Below are positions 50,407-58,554 of a stretch of DNA of 64,000 bases, in pieces. The position numbers and the translations under genes were made by a program. The notes below the pieces were generated by a model that had not been told where the DNA came from, ran no database searches, and saw only the letters and a list, made by a program, of their open reading frames with translations. How positions within the stretch are numbered: the stretch's first letter is position 1; each line of letters starts with the position of its first letter. Source of the stretch: Rhodoplanes sp046000175 (GTDB lineage Bacteria > Pseudomonadota > Alphaproteobacteria > Rhizobiales > Xanthobacteraceae); contig NZ_JBEOMB010000049.1 of assembly GCF_046000175.1 (NCBI RefSeq), positions 18,988 through 82,987 on the forward strand, in the 5' to 3' direction.

Positions 50407-51954
50407 TCACCACCCCCACCGCCGCAGCGGCGGGTCGCCGTCCAGCACCTCGATCAGCTTGCGGCCGGTGAGCGCGCTGTCCGGGGTCGAGCGGCCGGTG
50501 ACGAAGGGCCAGTCGACCAGCACGCTGGTCGGGTGGCCGAAATTGCCGTGGAAGCCGCCGTCCGGGCCGGTCGCGTCGCGCAGGATGAACTCCAGCGGAT
50601 AGGGCGGCGGCCCCATGTTGAAGTCGAGGAAGGTGTCGCGCGCCTTCACGAAGGCGGTGCCATCCTTGTAGTCGTACTCCAGGCAGTGCCCGGTCACGTG
50701 CTTGCCCCAGATGATGCTCTTGCGGATGTTCATGTCGCGCGCGAAGGCGAGGCAGGCGACGCCGTAGCACTCCGCCGCGATCGGCTTGCCGGCGTCGAGG
50801 AACGCCAGGATCACGTCGTGGACGCGCTGGTTGTTGACCATGTCGACGACCGGCCCGGAGCCGCCGACCAGCAGCACCGCGTCGTAGCGGGCGATGCTCT
50901 CGCGCGCCGCCTCGAGCGCCCGGTTGTAGGCCTCGAGCAGCCGCACGAAGGCGGGCGCCGAATAGTAGGGCCGCTCCGGGAACCAGGCGGCGAGCGAGAT
51001 CGGGTGTTGCAGACGGGCGCCCTCCGGGGTGGACGGATCGTCGTAGCGCCGCACCTTGGCGGCCATCTCGGCCGACGTCACCGGGCGCTGCAGCGGCGGG
51101 TCGAAGAAGTCCGGATCCATGCTGACGGGGATCGCGTTCGGCCGCTTTCCGGTCGGCGTGCAGAAGTCGACCGTGTATCCGTCGCGATCGAACTCCTCGA
51201 GCGGCCCGATCAGCTCCTCGCCCCAGTAGCCCCACTCCGAGAGCATCACCAGCACGTGGCGTTTTCCGCGCGGTTCCGGCAGGGGTGGCAGCGGCGCGGT
51301 CGCGTCACGGGCGGGGCCGGCCAGGATCGCGTCCTTGATGGCGTCGACGAAGGCCTCTGTGGCGTGCCACGAGCTGTTGGTGACGAGGTCGCCGTCGACC
51401 ACCACCTGATCCTTCTCCAGCGTGTTCGGCACGCAGGGCGTGTAGAGGCCGCCGGCGTTGATCACGTCGGCGATCAGCACCGAGTTGCAGATCACCCTGC
51501 GGCCGGCGAGCAGATCGGGCGCCGGGGTGAGCAGCCACAGGCCGTGGCACGCGGCGCCCTTGACGATCGCCTTGTTCTGCATGGCACGGCGGAAGAAGCG
51601 CGCGGCCGGCACCTCGCGCGCCACCTGCGCGGCGTTCGCGGCGGTGACGTCGCGACGCTCGCTCGCGCGCAGCCGCACGCTCGTGTAGTTCGCCGAGACG
51701 ATCACGGCGGCGTAGTCCTCGAGCGCGACCTGGTCGACGTCCTTGTCGACGTCGATCCACTCGAGCGGGTCGACGACACCGGGCTCGACCGTCGAGTAGA
51801 AGCGCAGGCTCGGATTCCCCCACAGGCGCGAGACGAGCTCGACGGTCGCGCCGTAGGCGGCGAAGCATTCGCGGTAGAGGCGGATCTCGCCCGGGATGAA
51901 CTGCGACTCGACCAGGACGGCGATCTTCTTGCCGGCGAGCGGGGCATTCGACAT
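50407..51954 (-). CDS. tandem DJ-1/PfpI family protein
   Basis: A 515-residue protein with two DJ-1/PfpI-like domains. Domain 1 (about 8-215) has E16 and a nucleophile elbow GAACHGLW (C136), as in PfpI-type glutamine amidotransferase-like proteins. Domain 2 (about 232-500) resembles the larger Hsp31/HchA type, with SEWGYWGEE and an elbow AAECYGVA (C396). Such proteins act as peptidases, glyoxalases or protein and nucleotide deglycases; one or both cysteines could be active. A fusion of the two subtypes is uncommon. It starts 33 bases after the AGE-like gene. Confidence 0.85.
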   Translation of the reverse strand: MSNAPLAGKKIAVLVESQFIPGEIRLYRECFAAYGATVELVSRLWGNPSLRFYSTVEPGVVDPLEWIDVDKDVDQVALEDYAAVIVSANYTSVRLRASERRDVTAANAAQVAREVPAARFFRRAMQNKAIVKGAACHGLWLLTPAPDLLAGRRVICNSVLIADVINAGGLYTPCVPNTLEKDQVVVDGDLVTNSSWHATEAFVDAIKDAILAGPARDATAPLPPLPEPRGKRHVLVMLSEWGYWGEELIGPLEEFDRDGYTVDFCTPTGKRPNAIPVSMDPDFFDPPLQRPVTSAEMAAKVRRYDDPSTPEGARLQHPISLAAWFPERPYYSAPAFVRLLEAYNRALEAARESIARYDAVLLVGGSGPVVDMVNNQRVHDVILAFLDAGKPIAAECYGVACLAFARDMNIRKSIIWGKHVTGHCLEYDYKDGTAFVKARDTFLDFNMGPPPYPLEFILRDATGPDGGFHGNFGHPTSVLVDWPFVTGRSTPDSALTGRKLIEVLDGDPPLRRWGW

Positions 51955-51987
51955 GACGGTCTCCTGTGCGGCGCGCGATCGAGCGGC

Positions 51988-54036
51988 TCAACCGACGGCG
52001 ATCGCGTCGAACTGGACGACGAGCGCGATGGCGCCACCGTCCTGCGCCCCCGGCAGGTTGGCGAGCGAGATCTGGAAGTCGTCCGGGTTGGCGGGCTTGA
52101 GCTGCGCCGTCATGTCGATGCCGTTGACGACCACGCGCTCGATCGACAGCCGCCCGGGCGGCATGAAGTCCGGCAGCACGTTGATGGTCGTCTGACTCGG
52201 CGACGGACGGATCCGGAAATACAGGCAGAAGCCGTTGTCGGCGCCGTTCCCCGCGTCGACGAAGGTCCGCGTGTAGACATGCGCCAGATAGGCGAGCTCG
52301 AAGGCGTGGTAGCCGATCGCGTGGCTGCTCTTCATGCCGTACTGGCCGTCGAGGATCGGCAGCCCGTTCTCGGTGGTTCGGAAGTAGTAGCCTTGCCGCT
52401 CGCGATCGAGGAAGAACAGGTTCCAAAACGCCGAGCACTCGCGGGCGAGCTGCAGATAGCTGCTGTCGCCGACCGTGGCACCGTGCAGGATCAGATAGGC
52501 GAGGACGCCCTGCTCCTGCTGCCAGAAATCCTTGGTGGCGCCCCAGGCGAACTGGATCGGCATGCCGCCGGTAGGATGCCGCTCGACGCAATCGAAGATG
52601 CCGCCGCGCACCGCGTCGAGCCCGACCGTCGCCATGTCGTCGCCGAGCTTGCGGGCGACCTGCAGGAGGCGCTTGGCGTGATTGTCGTCGGCGGACGCCT
52701 GCGGCCCGTGGCCCATGGCCCGATGGCGGGCGGCGCGCATGTGAAAGTAGTTGGCGCAGCGCGTCAGGTTCCAGGCGATCTTCAGGTTGTGGCCGACCAC
52801 GGCGCGGTCCTGCTGCCAGCGATACGCATGGTCGGGCGTCCAGTCGTCGTGGAACCGCTCGTTGACGTATTTCGAACTCGGATCCGGGAACTTCTCGACG
52901 ATCAGGGTCGTCGTCTCCTCCAGGATGGCGATCGCCGTCTTGAGCAGCTCGGCGAGGTACGGCCTGGCGCTGCCGGCCGGCAGCGGCTCCAGCGTGATGA
53001 TCAGATTGACCAGATAGGCCGGGATGTGGTCGCCGATCGAGTTCCAGTTCTTGCGCCGGCAGTTCTCGCCGAGCGCCGGCGTGTCGGGCCGCATCGTCAC
53101 CGGGTCGAGATGCGAGTAGTAGCCGCCCTTGCCGGCGAAGCCCTTGGCGGTGGCGCTCGGCGGATCCCAGTAGAAGGCCTGGAAGCTCTGGATGGTGCGC
53201 CGGATGTCCTCCAGCACCTCGGTGTCCAGCGTGATGCGGTAGTACTGGGTGAGCCCGGCGATGGCGTAGATCTGCTCGTAGAGCGGAATGGTGCCGACGT
53301 CGTCCGGCCCCTGCGAGGCGAAGAACAGGCTCTCACCCTTCTCGCCCTCGGTGTGGCGGCGGCGTCCGTAAGCCCAGAAGCAGTACTCGCCGTCGTGGCT
53401 CGACGAGCGGAACGCCTCGCGCAGATACTTCACGGCCGCCTGGGCGGCGAGGAAGTAGCGTTCCGCCCCGGTGATCAGGAACGCCGTCGAAAGGTCGTAG
53501 AGCAGGCGCGACAGCACCGCGCATTCCTGCACGTTGTCGTCGACCGGCTGGCCCAGGATGTTGAGGTTGGTGCGGTAGAACTTGGCGAAGTCGTCGATCG
53601 TGTAGTTGCGGCGCTCGTCGAAGAGATGGTCGAGGATGCGGTCCGCCATCTGGGTGACCTGCACGAGCCACCAGTGGGTCTCCTCGAACAGGTAGCGGTC
53701 CGGGGCCGAGTGCAGCAGATAGACGGTGCGCGCCTCGAAGCGGGCGCGGTCGCCGTCCTCCTGGTAGAGCCCGGCGACGAAGACGGGCCGATCGCGCTGG
53801 ATGTACTTGCGCAGTGCCATCTGCACGTCCGAGCCGGGCGGATCGGCGAGCGGATCGGGAACGCGATCGCGCGAGATCTGGTCGAGATTGGTGACCACCT
53901 GATAGCTCGTCGTCACCCCCACGAATGCGGTGAACTGGTCGCCGCTGCGGGCCTGGACCGTGAAGCTGCCGTTCGCCTCGTCGACCGCCCGAACCGTCCC
54001 CGCGATCGTGATGGTCTGGGTGAAGTTCTGCCGCAT
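51988..54036 (-). CDS. AGE (N-acylglucosamine 2-epimerase)-like alpha/alpha-barrel protein
   Basis: A 682-residue protein without a signal peptide. A beta-rich N-terminal region (about 1-120) and C-terminal beta region (about 600-682) flank an (alpha/alpha)6 barrel of the AGE / six-hairpin type. Motifs are AGLTQYYRITLD, the HDGEYCFWAYGRRRH block, WTPDHAYRWQQDRAVVGHNLK and FWQQEQGVLAYL, where the spaced histidines and glutamates resemble epimerase active sites. AGE enzymes interconvert sugars at C2 or isomerise aldoses; the precise reaction is unknown. ATG at 54036 has GGGAGGG five bases upstream. It is the first gene of the four-gene set. Confidence 0.78.
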   Translation of the reverse strand: MRQNFTQTITIAGTVRAVDEANGSFTVQARSGDQFTAFVGVTTSYQVVTNLDQISRDRVPDPLADPPGSDVQMALRKYIQRDRPVFVAGLYQEDGDRARFEARTVYLLHSAPDRYLFEETHWWLVQVTQMADRILDHLFDERRNYTIDDFAKFYRTNLNILGQPVDDNVQECAVLSRLLYDLSTAFLITGAERYFLAAQAAVKYLREAFRSSSHDGEYCFWAYGRRRHTEGEKGESLFFASQGPDDVGTIPLYEQIYAIAGLTQYYRITLDTEVLEDIRRTIQSFQAFYWDPPSATAKGFAGKGGYYSHLDPVTMRPDTPALGENCRRKNWNSIGDHIPAYLVNLIITLEPLPAGSARPYLAELLKTAIAILEETTTLIVEKFPDPSSKYVNERFHDDWTPDHAYRWQQDRAVVGHNLKIAWNLTRCANYFHMRAARHRAMGHGPQASADDNHAKRLLQVARKLGDDMATVGLDAVRGGIFDCVERHPTGGMPIQFAWGATKDFWQQEQGVLAYLILHGATVGDSSYLQLARECSAFWNLFFLDRERQGYYFRTTENGLPILDGQYGMKSSHAIGYHAFELAYLAHVYTRTFVDAGNGADNGFCLYFRIRPSPSQTTINVLPDFMPPGRLSIERVVVNGIDMTAQLKPANPDDFQISLANLPGAQDGGAIALVVQFDAIAVG

Positions 54037-54204
54037 CGGCACCCTCCCTGCTGGCTCGGCCGGCTCGCGGCGACGCGCCGGACCAGGCTCGCGACAGGGG
54101 TCGCGTGCTGATGTCGGCTCGATCGTGGAACAGTCCGGCTTCGGTCTCGCCCGATGCCGGCTCGGGGGATCGCACCACCAGGGGCACAACCGAAACCGGC
54201 AACA

Positions 54205-54233
54205 CAACTAATAGGAGATTAGCTTCCTAGTTG
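54205..54233. promoter_or_regulatory. inverted repeat upstream of the AGE-PfpI-EthD-GH13 operon
   Basis: CAACTA (54205-54210) and TAGTTG (54228-54233) form the outer arms, with AGGA and TCCT inside, in a locally AT-rich patch about 180 bases before the AGE-like gene. A dimeric regulator could bind here. Confidence 0.4.
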
Positions 54234-54393
54234 CAACCGTAGAATGCATTCTGCTCGATCACGACTTCGCGGGGCACCCGACGGCCTCTCGTCCGGCGCG
54301 CGCTCGCGTCGACCGAAAGGCCGTCGGACGCTGCGAAGATCGGATGCAGCGTGGGCTCGGGACGCCGTCCCCGTCCCCCGCCGCAGCGTCACA

Positions 54394-54411
54394 CTGTCAT
54401 GAAGGCGTCAC
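54394..54411 (+). promoter_or_regulatory. Pho box upstream of btaA
   Basis: CTGTCAT-GAAG-GCGTCAC: the first heptamer matches the PhoB consensus exactly and the second keeps GTCAC, with the correct 11-base period. It lies about 95 bases before the btaA start, on the strand of that gene. Confidence 0.68.
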
Positions 54412-54505
54412 CGGCTGCTCGATACACACGCCGGTGTTCGACCGCGTGCCGTTCGCGCGTGGTGACTTGGACGCATCCCTTTCATCGCAGTCATCGAGGC
54501 CCGGT

Positions 54506-55750
54506 GTGATCTCCTCGCCGTCGAAGGTCCGGTGCGGCGTCAGCGCCGCCGTCCGTCGCACTCCCGCCCTGTCGCGCCAGGGCCTTGCCGAAATCGTCTT
54601 CGCCTGGATGTTCCGGGGGCTCGTCTATCCTCAGATCTGGGAGGATCCGGCCGTCGACATGGAGGCCCTGCAGATCGGCCGCGACCATCACGTCGTGGCG
54701 ATCGCCTCCGGTGGCTGCAACGTGCTCTCCTATCTGATCGCCGACCCGGCGCGAATCACCGCCGTCGACGTCAACACGGCGCATGTCGCGCTGGTGCGGC
54801 TGAAGCTCGCCGCCGCCCGACATCTGCCGTCGTGGCGCGCCTTCTACCGGTTCTTCGGCACGGCCGACGCGGCGGCGAACGTCGAGGCCTACTGGAACCA
54901 CCTGGCGCCGCGGCTCGACGCCTCGACGCGCGCCTACTGGGAAGGGCGCGGCGCCTTCGGGCTCGGCCGGCGGCGGATCTCGCTGTTCGCCCGCAACGTC
55001 TACAAGCACGGCCTGCTCGGCCACTTCATCGGGCTCGGCCATGCGGTGGCGCGGCTCTACGGCGTCGATCTCCGCCGCGTGCTGGCGGCGCGCTCGCGTG
55101 AAGAACAGCTCGAGCTGTTCCAGACGCTGCTCGCCCCGCTGTTCGACAAGCGCTTCGTGCGCTGGGCGGTCGACCGCCCGGTCGCGCTCTACGGGCTCGG
55201 GATTCCGCCGGCCCAGTACGCGGCGCTCGCCTCGGCCGGCGGCGGCGACATGGCGGCGGTGCTGCGCAGCCGGGTCGAGCGGCTGACCTGCGGCTTCGAT
55301 CTCGACGACAACTACTTCGCCTGGCAGGCCTTCGGCCGCCGCTACGGCGACGGCGAGCGCGATCCGGTGCCGCCCTATCTCAAACGCGACAACTTCGCCG
55401 CCGTGAGCGGCCGCGCGAGCCGCGTCGCCGTCGTCAACGCGGCGATGACCGAGCATCTCGCGGCGCAGCCGGCCCAGTCGGTCGACCGCTACGTGCTGCT
55501 CGATGCCCAGGACTGGATGACCGACGCCCAGCTCGACGCGCTGTGGGGCGAGATCACCCGCACGGCGAAGCCCGGCGCGCGGGTGATCTTCCGCACCGCC
55601 GCCGAGCCGAGCCTGCTGCCCGGTCGCCTGGACGACGCGATCCTCTCGCGCTGGCGCTACGAGGCGGACGCCTCGCGCGCCTTCACGGCGCGCGACCGCT
55701 CGGCCATCTACGGCGGCTTCCATCTCTACGTGCTGGACGACCGGGGCTGA
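54506..55750 (+). CDS. btaA: betaine-lipid synthase step 1: AdoMet:diacylglycerol 3-amino-3-carboxypropyltransferase
   Basis: Transfers the 3-amino-3-carboxypropyl group of AdoMet to diacylglycerol, giving diacylglycerylhomoserine. The 414-residue DUF3419 protein has the family blocks FRGLVYPQIWEDPAVDMEAL, IASGGCNVLSYL (AdoMet-binding), YKHGLLGHFIGLGH, LLDAQDWM and GGFHLYVL. GTG at 54506 is chosen because GAGG lies six bases upstream and the length then matches the family; the ORF extends 54 codons further upstream through the Pho box, which argues against an earlier start. btaB follows after one base. Confidence 0.93.
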   Translation: MISSPSKVRCGVSAAVRRTPALSRQGLAEIVFAWMFRGLVYPQIWEDPAVDMEALQIGRDHHVVAIASGGCNVLSYLIADPARITAVDVNTAHVALVRLKLAAARHLPSWRAFYRFFGTADAAANVEAYWNHLAPRLDASTRAYWEGRGAFGLGRRRISLFARNVYKHGLLGHFIGLGHAVARLYGVDLRRVLAARSREEQLELFQTLLAPLFDKRFVRWAVDRPVALYGLGIPPAQYAALASAGGGDMAAVLRSRVERLTCGFDLDDNYFAWQAFGRRYGDGERDPVPPYLKRDNFAAVSGRASRVAVVNAAMTEHLAAQPAQSVDRYVLLDAQDWMTDAQLDALWGEITRTAKPGARVIFRTAAEPSLLPGRLDDAILSRWRYEADASRAFTARDRSAIYGGFHLYVLDDRG

Positions 55751-55751
55751 G

Positions 55752-56438
55752 ATGACGCACGCGATCGACGACCGCGGCGGCGATGCGGCGGCCGCCGACG
55801 CCACCGCGCGCATGAACCGGATGTACCGCCGCCAGCGGCACCTCTACGACCTCACGCGGAAATACTATCTGCTCGGTCGCGACGATCTGATCGAGCGGCT
55901 GACGCCGCGGCCGGGCGACCGCGTGCTGGAGATCGGCTGCGGCACCGGGCGCAATCTCGTGCGGGCGGCGCGACGCTGGCCACAGGCGCGTTTCTTCGGC
56001 GTCGACGTCTCGACCGAGATGCTGGCGAGCGCCGCGGAGGCGATCGCCCGCGCCGGCTTCGGCGGCCGGGTCGCGATCGCGCATGCCGATGCCGTCACGC
56101 TCGACCCGGCCGCGGTGTTCGGCGAGCCGCGGTTCGAGCGCGTCTATTTCTCCTACACGCTGTCGATGATTCCGGACTGGCACGGCGCGCTGGACCGGGC
56201 GCTCGGCCTGGTGGCCCCCGGCGGCGAAGTGCAGATCGTCGATTTCGGCGGTCAGGAGCGGCTGCCGGGCAGCTTTCGCACGGCGCTGCGGGCGTGGCTG
56301 GCGCTGTTTCACGTCACGCCGCGTGATCAGCTGGAAACGCGCCTCGCCGCCCGGGCGCAGGCGCTCGGGGCGGCATTGACGGTGGAGCGTCCCTACAGGG
56401 GCTACGCGCAGCGCGCCCGTTTGCGGATCGCCTGCTGA
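55752..56438 (+). CDS. btaB: betaine-lipid synthase step 2: N-methyltransferase
   Basis: Methylates diacylglycerylhomoserine three times to give the betaine lipid DGTS. The 228-residue class I methyltransferase has motif I VLEIGCGTGRNLV, motif II FFGVDVSTEML and the acceptor-side YFSYTLSMIPDW. It starts one base after the btaA stop (TGA-G-ATG). With btaA behind a Pho box, the pair should replace phospholipids when phosphate is scarce. Confidence 0.92.
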   Translation: MTHAIDDRGGDAAAADATARMNRMYRRQRHLYDLTRKYYLLGRDDLIERLTPRPGDRVLEIGCGTGRNLVRAARRWPQARFFGVDVSTEMLASAAEAIARAGFGGRVAIAHADAVTLDPAAVFGEPRFERVYFSYTLSMIPDWHGALDRALGLVAPGGEVQIVDFGGQERLPGSFRTALRAWLALFHVTPRDQLETRLAARAQALGAALTVERPYRGYAQRARLRIAC

Positions 56439-56555
56439 CGGCGATGCTCGCGGACCGGGCCGTCCGGACGGCCGTGCATACGACCGTGGAGAAGCTGCCG
56501 CGGCGCCGCGGCGGGATCGCCGCTGCGCCCTGATCGCGACGAGGCTGCGCGCCGC

Positions 56556-56945
56556 TCAGCCGCGCTTGCGACGGCCACGGGCGGCGCCCTTGCGGGCCGG
56601 CTTCTCGGCGACCTCCTCGACCTCGGCCTCGTCGGCGCCCTCGATCGAGAACTCGTCGAGCGAGTGACCGTCGGCGAGCAGCGCCGCCAGCCACTTCGGA
56701 TGCGCGCCACGGCCGGCCCAGGTCTCGCCGTTCGGACCGCGATACTTCGGCGCCACCTTGACGCCTTTCAGGGCGCTCGACCGACCGCCGGCCGAAGCGC
56801 CGCGGGCCGGACGGCCGCGCGCCGTCTCCAGCGCGCTGAGCTGCTTCTTCAGCTCGCGGCTCCGCTCCTCCAGGGTGTCGTCGATCTCGCCCCGCAAGGC
56901 GAGCAGCGCATCGACGTCCATGGCCTTGAGATTCACATTAGCCAT
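56556..56945 (-). CDS. H-NS family DNA-binding protein (HvrA type)
   Basis: A 129-residue nucleoid protein. The N-terminal 50 residues form a coiled coil for dimers (LKAMDVDALLALRGEIDDTL). The DNA-binding C-terminal domain has the H-NS core KYRGPNGETWAGRGAHPKWL, and a basic tail (KPARKGAARGRRKRG) follows. Such proteins silence AT-rich, often foreign DNA, and in photosynthetic relatives HvrA tunes light and nitrogen genes. The ATG has AGGAGAG upstream. The AT-rich region just upstream could be its own target. Confidence 0.92.
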   Translation of the reverse strand: MANVNLKAMDVDALLALRGEIDDTLEERSRELKKQLSALETARGRPARGASAGGRSSALKGVKVAPKYRGPNGETWAGRGAHPKWLAALLADGHSLDEFSIEGADEAEVEEVAEKPARKGAARGRRKRG

Positions 56946-57805
56946 TGTCCGACTCTCCTGAATGGAGGTGAAGTTTTCTTCCGAGGGTCGAGCTTGTGCC
57001 GGGCAACCTCGTGACGATCGATCTCGGCGCGATCGATCTCGGTCCGGTCGGCGAACAAACCGGTGGGCGGGATATGAATAAGGCTCTTCTCACGTGCATG
57101 ACTGTATCGCAAGTGAAAAACTGTATTTGGCTAACCGCGGAAAAATTGCGCCGCGCGAATACATTTACTTTTGATTTGTAAAGACAGGGTCTCGCCCTGC
57201 GCCTATCGGCCGGCTGGGGCTCGATTTCGGTCCGAAGTGCCACCAAACAAACCTGATTGTATTAGAATTAGCCCCATCCGCAAGGAAAAACACGAGAGAA
57301 ACGCTTCGGAAACCTCTTCGTCGAAAACACGGGAGCGGCGACTTTCCACATGTTTTCCCGACATTCGGAACAACATGCGAGAGTCCCGAGGTTGCGCACT
57401 TCGCAACTCGGCCGCACGAATCAGTGTCGTCGACAACCTTTTGTCGGATACCGGCCATCCGCCGGCGTGCAAGCCGATTCGGACACCGGAAGGAATCCGA
57501 GATCAAACGCTCGATCGCGGCGGATCGGACGGGCGACGCGAAGCCGGCTTTCTTCACGCAAAAGCCGGCCAGCGCAGCAAATTCCCCCTGCCGGAACTGT
57601 GGCTTTGGAGCGGCAGCACGGCCCGTAGCGACGAAGGGCCGACGCAAGGGTGCGGACAATTCCCTTGGCCGACGGCGCGGTGTCGAATCCGGTGGCACTG
57701 TCGCGCACGCAGGTCAGGCGAGCGGCGCCGGCCGTTGCGTGACCGGGCAGCTCCGACACATTATCCGGCCCGTCGTTTCCCCTTTTTCCGACCGCAGAGG
57801 CGTTC
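56946..57805. other. long AT-rich region without a convincing gene
   Basis: About 860 bases. The part at roughly 57060-57420 is far more AT-rich than the rest of the window (runs such as GTGAAAAACTGTATTT, CATTTACTTTTGATTTG and GATTGTATTAGAATTAG). Several ORFs cross it in different frames but none has a recognisable domain, good ribosome site or consistent codon use; a 35-codon one (57073-57180, MNKALLTCMTVSQ...) is the most isolated candidate. Likely contents are the H-NS gene promoter, a decayed foreign insert or an unrecognised small RNA. Confidence 0.55.
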
Positions 57806-58105
57806 ATGGTCCTGGAAATCGCGCAGATCGAGGTGAAGCCCGGCCTGGAGGCCGAGTTCGAGGCCGGGGTCGTGAAGGCGGTGCCGCTGTTCCGCCGGGC
57901 CAAGGGCTGCTCCGGCGTAACCCTGCAGAAGAGCCACGAGAAACCCTCGCGCTACCGCCTCTTCGTCAAATGGGAGACGTTGGAGAACCACACGGTCGAC
58001 TTCCGCGGCTCGCCCGATTTCCAGGCCTGGCGCGACTGCGTCGGCCACACCTTCGCGGCGCCGCCCGAGGTCGAGCACGTCGTGCAGGTCGTCGACGGGT
58101 TCTGA
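57806..58105 (+). CDS. antibiotic biosynthesis monooxygenase (ABM) domain protein
   Basis: A 99-residue ferredoxin-like-fold protein. ABM features are the opening EIAQIEVKPGLEAEFEAGV, the central GCSGVTLQKSHEKPSRYRLFVKWET strand pair and the F...SPDFQAWRD helix. Members act as small quinone-forming monooxygenases or haem-degrading enzymes, and many are unassigned. GAGG lies five bases before the ATG. It is a single gene next to the AT-rich region. Confidence 0.86.
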   Translation: MVLEIAQIEVKPGLEAEFEAGVVKAVPLFRRAKGCSGVTLQKSHEKPSRYRLFVKWETLENHTVDFRGSPDFQAWRDCVGHTFAAPPEVEHVVQVVDGF

Positions 58106-58216
58106 AGCCGGGAGTCCGAGCGGGGCACGCGGCCGCTGCCGTCGGCCGGGCCGCGCGCCGAGACGCCGCCTCGTGCGGCGGCTGCCGGCCGATGGCCGAC
58201 CGGCAGGCGGCGGCGG

Positions 58217-58444
58217 TCAGCCGCAGCCGCCCATGCCCATCGCCATGCCCGGACACTGGGCGCAGCCGCCGGGCGTGCAGGCCGGTTCCGCGTCCGCGCC
58301 GCCCTTCTGGGGCGAGGCGATCAGCGAGAGCTGCTGCTCGAGCGCGGTGCTGCCGCAGGCCGGGCACTCCGGCACCTCCGACGACCGCACCAGGGTCTGG
58401 AACATGTGGCCGCAGCCTTTGCATGCGAAGCCGTAGAGCGGCAT
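58217..58444 (-). CDS. FmdB-type zinc ribbon protein
   Basis: A 75-residue protein opening with MPLYGFACKGCGHMFQTLV and carrying CPACG, together a four-cysteine zinc ribbon as in the FmdB regulatory family (here with FACKGCG and ECPACG). The C-terminal half is Cys/Gly/Met-rich (GGCAQCPGMAMGMGGCG), which could bind extra metal. The ATG at 58444 has GGAGG four bases upstream. It lies beside the GntR gene on the same strand but 110 bases apart. Confidence 0.88.
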   Translation of the reverse strand: MPLYGFACKGCGHMFQTLVRSSEVPECPACGSTALEQQLSLIASPQKGGADAEPACTPGGCAQCPGMAMGMGGCG

Positions 58445-58554
58445 GACGCCTCCGACGAAACAGAGCGAGTGCGGGAAGCGGGGGTGCCGGGTTCTTGCCT
58501 CACGCGGCGCGCGTGCGCAAGAGGCGGAGCGGGGCGCCGCCCCTCGGAACGCCC

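Noticed and set aside
50533..54111. 1192-codon open frame on + across the PfpI and AGE-like genes
   Set aside because: Antisense shadow: no domain, composition typical of GC-rich reverse frames, while the - strand genes have clear motifs and ribosome sites.
57165..57698. 177-codon open frame on - in the AT-rich island
   Set aside because: No domain or ribosome site, and an equally long frame exists on the other strand; neither is supported.
57171..57836. 221-codon open frame on + in the AT-rich island
   Set aside because: No recognisable domain, runs into the ABM gene in another frame, and has no ribosome site.
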